In this document: piece by piece, positions 56,701 to 64,000 of the stretch
How the letters are laid out: each line of letters begins with the position of its first letter
Position numbering within the stretch: the first letter of the stretch is position 1
DNA from: Gnetum montanum
Lineage: Eukaryota > Streptophyta > Gnetopsida > Gnetales > Gnetaceae
DNA: 64,000 bases
Direction: 5' to 3'
Assembly (NCBI GenBank): GCA_015680685.1
Contig: MNCI01014218.1
Span: forward strand, 1 to 64,000
Notes under the pieces: generated by a model
Seen by the model: only the letters and a program-made list of their open reading frames with translations
The model's database searches: none
Told to the model about the DNA's origin: nothing
Made by a program: the position numbers and the translations under genes

Positions 56701-58825
56701 GATAAGGTTTAGTTATTTTTTACCAATCCTCCATTGTGCACCTTAACCACATAAAACCAAATCATGAAAAGCATCAAATAAATAACGTTAAAACAAGAAC
56801 AAAAAAATGTCAAATTAAAAAAAAACTTATGCTTCTAGCAAGTAGATAGTTCTAGGAGGATTTTGAAATAGAGTGTTTAGTCTATGACTTAGGATTAAGA
56901 TGTTATTTGCATTGTATTGGGAATACTCTAGCATCGTCCAAATGCATGATAATTGAAGAACCCTTACAGAGTATGAGCTCTCATCTTGCTTAATTTCTAT
57001 TTGGGTATTAGGATCTTCCACTATAATTAGAGGACCTTGCCACAAGAGTCTTTGTAATTACAACCATATGATCACACTATAATGCTAGAGCAAGTATATT
57101 AGAAACTCTCTAGCACTAGGCTAAAACCATGCATGAGTTCACTCAGTAATGGCCATGTCAAGTACCAAACTATTCTAGGTAACTACTCCTGTACAACATA
57201 AGATGCCTACCAACTCCACAATGAACAAAATCGATTTTAGTAAAGCCCTACATGTAGCCAAAACATGTAGTCATTAGACCTTAAAACATTAAAAACTAAG
57301 AAATTAACAAAATCAAGTGAAAATAGCCTTAAAAGTGGTAGCATTGGTATAAAAATAAAAATATAAAAAATGACCAAGTTCATCAATGTTATCACCATTG
57401 CATTATACATCAAAATTTAGCCTCTACATAGCTTAACTAACATACAAGAATTTAAATTTGAAATATTAACAAGCGTTTGACATAAGAAAATTTCATGAAA
57501 AATCCATTTTGGCATTTTCATAGATATTTTGCATGAAAACAAAATATTTTAGTTTGGTATTTTGTTAAATAATTGACATGTAGAACATAAAAATAAGCAT
57601 TTTTATGAATAGTTGACATTAAACCCAATTTTTACAAAACAAGAGGCTAAAATTGATAGCATTGGGCTTGGTGGGAAAAAATAATCCCAAGAACAAAGGT
57701 CAAAGAGATGATGTAGTACGAAACACTTAGAATGTTGGAAGAATAAAGTAAAAACCACAAGTTTTCTTAGCTCTAAGAGCCCATACGCTACCATTCATCC
57801 CTAATAAAAAACCTCCAAAGTCCCTTATACATTACTTTACTAGTCTAGGGAGTGCCATACACTACTTTTGTAGAACCAAAGCACCCACACATTGCCATGG
57901 CATTGGGAAGAATTCAAGTCCAAGCATTCAGACACTATTAATACTTGTTGGGAAAAAAAATTGCAAAACTTGCATCTAAGCAACAAATTGACTAGTGACA
58001 GTTTACAAAGTTTGGAAAAATCTAGAATTTTTTTTAAAAAAATTAATTTCAATTACGAGCATAGATAATGTTGTTGAAAAAACCTAGATTCATCAACAAT
58101 GTTACACTTATAGGTGTCAAGAAACTTAAAATTTACAAAAACAATAGCTAGAAAAAACCCTACTTTGTAGTTTATTAATTGCAAAAAAATCCATAAAAAA
58201 TTCATTTTTTTAAAAAATACAAACTTCATCTAGAATGCTCCTACACTAAATCTAGCATCCCTAAAGAGTAAAGACACTGACCACATGTGATCAAAAAATC
58301 ACTAATGTTGCCAGTTTACTTATAGAAAAACCCAAAACCTTAGAAAATAATGCTAAGAATGCTGTGCACTGAGCAAAGAAAAAAACTCAAATATTTGCAA
58401 GATTTAATTCCACTTCTAGTATAGTTGAAAGACCATAAACAATCAATTTACATAGTTGAAACTTAGAAATCTCATAATATATAGGATAGAAAAAACAATG
58501 AAATTTCATAAAAATTGGAAAAATAAGGCATCAACGCTAAGAAATGTTAAAAAAAACCTTAATTTCATCTCCATGATAGTCAAAGAACATAAACCCTAGA
58601 TTTAACATAGTCGAATGCAAAAATATCCACTAGAACAACCCTAGAAGTGGGAAAACGTTTCTATAATTTGATCAAAAAATGGATAAAATAATGGAAAATT
58701 GGTACCTAGTAGTCATCAATGATGATTATTCTCCTATAGGTGGATTTGAAATCCTTCAAATGATCTATACTATCTCCTTTGATCAATCTTGGATTTTGGC
58801 TTTTCAATCCCTTGCCCTTCACCAT
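53750..58825 (-). pseudogene. Diverged copy of the antisense FCP1/NIF-like gene in the old Tat-like relative
   Basis: Pieces match the plus-strand gene at 35087-39525 in order. A possible exon 1 reads MVKGKGLKSQ (58825; cf. MGKGKEVEGQ). Exon 2 reads WQGPLIIVEDPNT, CIWTMLEYSQYNANNILIL and RLNTLFQNPPRTIYL (57045-56827). Exon 3 has AYIALEEF and YSHAYKRCMV (56690-56560). Exon 4 has a LVVKKDGK / ISQLSKPWAKYIAHVL piece (55660-55560; cf. LVVRADNKF / GQLSRSWINHLF). Exon 6 reads FYTKPWTEIEDNMEFIKEMI (54865-54800) ending at a GTAAGG donor, as in the other copy. Exon 7 reads FEFNEFLELSSNVENSL (54560-54500), then a charged coiled coil. Stops and shifts are frequent. Like the younger copy it is convergent with gag-pro, which shows the arrangement was inherited. 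The span includes the artefact at 53821-54003. Confidence 0.7.
53821..54003. repeat. 64-base direct duplication around a single N (probable assembly artefact)
   Basis: The stretch starting TATCAAGATTTTTCCCTTCT occurs at 53821-53884 and again at 53937-54000 with one mismatch. A lone N at 53935 lies just before the second copy. That pattern is expected where two contigs with overlapping ends were joined without merging. Confidence 0.7.
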
Positions 58826-58993
58826 AATTGCCAAAATTTGGGAGTTGTGCCTCCAACTACTGTGGAAAGAAGCTTGAAATTTCTAGGCTTGTTGCAACAC
58901 ACTGGGCATAGGAGATAGGAAAAACTACAAAATTTCTAGAATACATTATGTGAATGAGCCTATGATCCCAAATCGAGCCTCCACATGCTACAC

Positions 58994-59799
58994 TGATGAG
59001 TCGTCATTTAGTTAACCGTGATATCACGTACACGATATTGCAGCTTGTCTCCTCATCTATAAATAAGAGGTAGACAGTTTTGATAGGCAGTTTTTTTGTC
59101 AATTCTTAGTTTAGAGTTAATTTTTATTTTAGTTCTTGTTTTTCTCTCAACCCTTTTCCTCCTAGTGTATGCCCATAGTGTGGTGATTGTAATTGTATGG
59201 AACCTTTATTCGAGTGTGACGTACTTGGACATGCACATGACCAAAAATAAAGATCGAGATTACTTCATCATTGTAGCATTCACTTAGCTTAATTATTTAT
59301 TTAATTGTTATTTACTACTTTCTTAGTTAATATCTCTTCACCCTAAACTCCTATTAAACGTGGAATGAGTACGACTTGATCACGAGCATTTAAGTGTGAC
59401 TACTTGGTAACCCAGTAGCGTACCTAGGATCTGCGCTTGGTAATCCCAGTGGTAGTCATGCACAAAGTTCAAGATGTGTACGAATGCTCATCACACTTAG
59501 GCTAGTTTAGATTCTCTCTCACCCTTCTCTGTTACCTTAGTTAATATTATCTTCCCTTGCCTTCAGGAGTAGCATTAGTATAGAAACATATCATACACCT
59601 CATTATGGACTAAACCATACGTGACAAAGTTAACACTAGTCCAAATGGGAACACAACGAACTATGACCTAAGGATAACTGTCTAGATACCATAACTAGTC
59701 CATCTGCAGAGTTCGACCGGATCGTGCATGAAAAGCTCGTATTCGTATGGTTGAGTGTAGGGGTACCTCGCCACTCATCATTGGCGTCGTTGTTAGGAA
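58994..59799 (+). repeat. 5' LTR and primer-binding site (subfamily 2)
   Basis: The LTR runs TGATGAGTCG to CCACTCATCA (787 bp). Its U3 is short and has one GTGATATCAC palindrome and one decayed one. TATAAATAAGAGG lies at 59058. The primer site TGGCGTCGTTGTTAGGAA is at 59782-59799, again close to the complement of tRNA-Asp. Confidence 0.85.
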
Positions 59800-59920
59800 T
59801 GGTGCTAGTTATCGAGATTAGTTATATCATACAAGGTCATTTTATAGGAATTAATGATATATCTTTCAGGAAGAAATAATTATAAAAAGTCACATATAAA
59901 TTCACACACAATTTCACAAC

Positions 59921-62878
59921 CATGGCTCTCCTACAAGACTATAATAATGTCACATCTAGTAAGGAATTTCATTGGAGAACCAATGAACTATACGATAACG
60001 AAGATTGGAGTACGTAACTCGAGGTGGGGGTTTCTTATAAACATAAATGAAAGTAACGTCATCCCAATGCATGAAAACATAACTTACCTGATGATGATGA
60101 ACCCCCTATAGCCACTACAAGCCTAACACAAATACAAGAGGTTGTTCGAATCTCCCGTAGGCATCGTAAAGAGAGCCATCTACCCAGGCTCGATTTAAAC
60201 AACTTTCCCAATTTCTCAGGAGGCTATGACTTAGATCCTTAACAACATTTACAAGCCTTCTACGATGCTTGCACATGGAATAACATTGATAATGGATGGC
60301 AAAAACTTAAGCTATTTCCTATGACACTCGTTGGCCAAGCAAAAGTATGGTATAGATCATTAAAACCAAATTCAATACGACGTTGGCCAACAATGGTAGA
60401 ACTCTTTAATGAAAGACATCAAACATACGCAAGAGTGTTAGCCTTGAGGAAAAAATTCCAAGAGTGGAAACAAGCACAACATGAACCCTTGGACATGGCC
60501 TTAGAAAGATATTATGCACTGTTAAACAACTGTCTAGGCCATGGGTTCTCTGAGGAAAGGCTAATGTATCATATCATTGATGGGCTTCGTGATGCAACAA
60601 GAGAAACCCTAGGGATGTATGCCCAAGGTCAACTATATGAACTACGAACCCATCAAGTGCAAGAGCTTATTAAGAAGGTAGCAAAATAAGAAGGAGAAAT
60701 GGCTAGATGGGAGAGTGTTGAAAAAGACCAACGGGACCAAAATCTCAACTTAACAAAGGTCCATAATCATCAAAAGGAGAAATCAACCCATCTCAAGGTG
60801 GAATAACCATCTTGGCTCATACAACAATCATTGGAGGAAATCGAAGTAAAGATCAATAAGATGTTGGAATGGATGCATAAAAAGTGTGGGGAATATATCA
60901 ATATTATTGGAGATAGAGTTTTAAAAACCTGAGAAGCAGGACAAAATATCATTAGACATTCGGAAGGAAGGGATGAGAAAAATATGAGCTCAACTGTCAA
61001 TCATACATATGAATGCAACTTCTGCCTGTACAATCATCCCAAGGGTCAATGCCCAATGTTGTTACATTTATATGAGCATTGGGGAAGCACGTTACATCCT
61101 GAGTTCATACAAAAATACTGTGTTCGATCACAGTGGCAACAATCCCAGTCATGAGGGAGGCCACCCTCAAATTGGGTAGACCCTTCATATCATCTGAACC
61201 TAAGTGCTTATCAAGTCCAATATCCTATTTCTCCAACTAGGTAACATCCTCTATTTTACCATATTATTATCATTCTCCTCAATACTATCAACCCATATCC
61301 TCTCCAACACAACCACCACCTTGAATACCTTACACTTCTCCTCAATTTCAACATTCTCATCCTTTCCCTCCTTCTACATCTCCACCAGCTGTTCCTAAGG
61401 TGTCTGCACCATAGCAACAATCCACGAACATTACTTATGCTGCTACTACCAACAGTAGTGAGAGACCTTAGCAACATCGAAGGAATCCTTTCTTTGGAAA
61501 TGACCCTAGGAAGGGACAACATAATTCCAAGGCCACTGCATCCTCCAGCTTGGCATAAGTCCAACATTGTGGTGCATCCTTATCTTCAAACCCAATGCCT
61601 CATGTCACTTCATCAGGGCCACCAATTAACACTCCAACAATCATATGACCCAATGAACACAGGCATGGAAGGCAACATCCCGATCCTTGCATACCATCTT
61701 ACGGTCACAAATATTATAGTGGGTGATGAGACGCGACATGCACTGTGCCGCAATATCGCGTACGCGATATCGCGGCCGCCGCGATATCGTGTCTTTCCCT
61801 GCGATATCGCGTACGCGATATCGTGTCTTTCCCTGCGATATCGCGTACGCGATATCGCNATCTATAAATAAGAGGCGGCACTCCCCTTATTTCTGAATCC
61901 TGGCTAGAAGTAGCGAAGCTCTGGCAGATTGATCACTCCAAAGTTAGAATTTTTCCCCATGTGCCTGCAGTAGGAGTCCTAGAGTGAACAGCTTTTTATT
62001 CGAGAAACTTGTAACCTGAACCCAGGTTGTGTACGAAAATAAAGACGAACTTGATTGGATAAACCTTGCAGCACGTGACTTTCATTTATTGCTTTCATTT
62101 ACTTCTTTCCTAGTGCATTCAAGTACGACTTGATTACGAGCGTCTACGGACGTGTACGACTAGTCAAGGAATCGGCTGCTTGACGCAATGCATGAGTACG
62201 ACTTAGTTACGAGCACCCATAGGTGTGTACGGCTGGCTAAGGAATCGGCTGCTTATCACACATAGGCTAAATAGGTGCCTTAGTACGACCACTTCAAGCA
62301 CTTGCATTACGTGTGGCGATCCCAGTAATGGCTAGCGTTTGGTAAGCCACAGTTGCATAGTTCAGGGTGTGTCCGGTAAGTGGGAACGGATGCTGACGCT
62401 AGTTAATTTAGACTAGGATATTAGTTAGAGTTAGCTTAGTTTCTCAACCCTTTCTCTGATAGCATAGAAGATAAATCATGAAAATACCAAAAAAATCACA
62501 TACCTCAAACTTGCTTAACCATACACCATGACACCTACAAGCAAGCCTGGGAAGACAACAAATGATTAACCCTAAGTGTTTCTTGTGGCGTTAAGGCATT
62601 TAGTCTGCGGAGTTCGACCGGATTGCGCGTGCACGCTCGTATTCATATGGTTGAGTGTAGGGGTACCTCGCCACTCATCAGTGGGTCAACTCCTTACCAG
62701 GGAACCACATCTTATAAATTGCCCCACTACGCTTCCTATAATCAAGTGTCTGAACCCCAATGGGGTAAGTATGACAAAGTCCCAATATTTTCAACATGCA
62801 AGGATCCTCATCTTCCATTTATTAATACTTGCCATACTCAACCGTTTAGTTATGGGGGATATCCCCCATTCTATTAAC
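59921..62878 (+). pseudogene. gag of the gag-only element, subfamily 2, split by a solo LTR
   Basis: It starts at ATG 59921 (MALLQDYNN). The gag core GQAKVWYRSLKPNSIRRW and ELFNERHQTYARV lies at 60330-60440, followed by LMYHIIDGLRDATRETLGMY (60560-60620). A knuckle CNFCLYNHPKGQC (about 61018-61056) has the spacing C-x2-C-x3-H-x4-C, and a Pro/Tyr-rich tail follows. At 61719 the tail is cut by the solo LTR. After it the frame resumes exactly (GHKYYSG + STPYQGTTSYKLPHYASYN) and ends at TAA 62876-62878. Stops occur at about 60016, 60240, 60687, 60805, 60930 and 61152. Confidence 0.8.
61724..62680 (+). repeat. Solo LTR inside the gag of subfamily 2
   Basis: 957 bp from TGATGAGACG to CCACTCATCA, with GTGGG on both sides (61719-61723 and 62681-62685). 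U3 has six intact GCGATATCGC-type palindromes, several joined through GCGTACGC into longer perfect palindromes, and a twice-repeated GTGTCTTTCCCT spacer. A single N at 61859 sits between the array and the TATA box. Low decay of the palindromes suggests it is among the youngest insertions here. Confidence 0.92.
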
Positions 62879-64000
62879 AAGTAGGATTAATAACCACTTT
62901 TTATTTTCTTTAATTTTACAACTTTTTATTTTCCAGTTTTTTAGTTTTCAATTTCTTGTTTTATCATTTTGTCTTTTTATCTTTTTACGTTTTTGTAAGT
63001 AATATCATCTATGAATAAAACACTCATGTGGCTAATTGGTTGAGGTGTGTTCTATGTTATCGAGTCTTGAACGATCAATTATGTGGACAGTGAGTCCATT
63101 ACACCCACTCATCCATTCTACAAATAAGAGGTTTTGATTGGGGAGGGATGGACCAAGAGGGAATGATTAGGGTGTGACATCAAGGGGACTTGTGGATTCT
63201 CTTTGGTAACATCTGTGAATGTTATCATGCAACATGGTTGTACTAAGATCCTTGTAGATCTAAAGAAAAATGGAAGTAAGAGTAATAAAAAGGCACTTAA
63301 AAACCCAATGCTGTTCTAGGGGGTCCCATTGGAAAGACATGCACCCATGCCTGAAGGTTGATGACTTCTCTGGATTCAGCAATCGTAAAAAAAAAGGAAG
63401 TGCCACAAAATGAAAATCACTCTTCCCTTGAAAAAAATTCCAAGTGATCGTATGCCTTGTTGTTTTGGTACTCTTATAGTCACTCATCATGGGATGAAAC
63501 AATATGATGTCACTGATTAGAGGAATGAACTTGTTCCTGATCTTGGAGTGATGGGTTAATGACACATTAATCATGCTTTACACGTAGGATTCGCTGTGCC
63601 CTAGGTCGGTTACCTCATGTCCCAATCTGTACGATCCCTTCTATACCCCGTCTCACCTCATTGTTCATATAATTGTTGCTTGTGTCTCGTGTAGCGTAGA
63701 ATTATTACCTCATTCCGGTGATATTTACATGTGTGTGTTTTGTGGAATCAGTGTAGATTACATTTAACCCTTCTAATGCCCACGGACACTTTTAAGTGTG
63801 GTTACACAAGGGAATTATAGGTTGGAACTTGCTTTGGGGAGAACCCACTTGTGTAATCTTTTGTAATTTTCACTTATGACACAGCCACACCATTTCTTAG
63901 CCTTAGCCTATTTTTCATAAAATTCTTTCCCTACTACTATCCCTCTGAATTCCAATGTTCCTATGAAACCATTACATGGCCTTTTTCTCTCACTTACCAC
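62879..64000 (+). other. 3' untranslated part of the subfamily-2 element
   Basis: Non-coding. Blocks at 63150-63220, 63330, 63650 and 63760-63870 recur in the same order at 20240-21210. The GCTTTGGGGAGAACCCACTT block also occurs at about 14890 and 27745. No polypurine tract is reached. Confidence 0.6.

Larger units (their letters stand above)
58994..64000 (+). mobile_element. Gag-only LTR element, right part outside window, carrying a solo LTR
   Basis: The 5' LTR (58994-59780), primer site, gag frame and 3' untranslated part follow each other as in the element at 11139-16614, but the sequence is a distinct subfamily. It is interrupted at 61724-62680 by a solo LTR with duplicated GTGGG. There is no protease, RT or integrase before the window ends. 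The 3' LTR must lie beyond 64000. The base 5-mer next to the 5' LTR is TACAC. Confidence 0.8.

Noticed and set aside
58679-58918. Plus-strand 79-codon frame as part of RT of the old Tat relative
   Set aside because: It has no RT motif; the minus strand here fits exon 1 of the antisense gene better.

Overview
This is nuclear DNA from a land plant with a large, repeat-rich genome. Evidence: a receptor-like kinase C-terminus, a decayed NLR fragment, LINEs with a zf-RVT domain, tRNA-derived SINE-like pieces, and Ty3/gypsy elements of the Athila/Tat kind, including a Tat-type second RNase H. A large-genome lineage such as a gymnosperm or fern would fit, but the sequence does not settle the species. 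There are no rRNA, tRNA or CRISPR loci and no bacterial operons. The only clean host coding sequence is the kinase 3' end at 1-497. Positions 47392-48207 are an assembly gap, and single Ns lie at 53935 and 61859.

Layout. 1-497: end of an LRR-type receptor kinase. 1473-2500: decayed gypsy RNase H/integrase. 3535-4320: NLR pseudogene. 5065-6833: 5'-truncated LINE with only two in-frame stops. 8783-8902: integrase C-terminal remnant. 8929-9582: ~325-bp tandem duplication. 10920-18044: a second LINE copy split by two LTR insertions. One is a gag-only element (11139-16614, TSD CAAGA) and the other a solo LTR (16752-17526, TSD GTAAC). 18-26 kb: AT-rich decayed repeats. 26082-48342: one minus-strand element of the same LTR family (TSD ATAGT), split by a Tat-like retrotransposon (about 28.2-43.7 kb). 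48.3-58.9 kb: a much older relative of that Tat element, in plus orientation. 58994 to the end: another gag-only element, itself carrying a solo LTR at 61724-62680 (TSD GTGGG).

Most interesting content. The Tat-like element has gag-protease (43602-40064, minus) and RT-RNaseH-integrase (34389-30903, minus) separated by about 5.7 kb. That gap holds an eight-exon gene on the opposite strand (35087-39525, plus), with its own TATA box, GT-AG introns and a continuous phase across all junctions. Its N-terminal part resembles an FCP1/NIF-like HAD phosphatase domain with the catalytic acids lost; the middle part is unidentified and may resemble other retrotransposon extra ORFs; the C-terminus is coiled-coil and acidic. 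A diverged copy of the same gene, also convergent with gag-pro, lies in the old relative (about 58825-53750, minus), so the arrangement is older than the split of the two elements. A splice-acceptor-like site just before the RT frame suggests the antisense gene sits inside an Ogre-like intron between protease and RT. Three clusters of one minisatellite word separate the modules. The two LTR families carry different dense palindromic words (GCGATATCGC in one, GCGTATACGC in the other).
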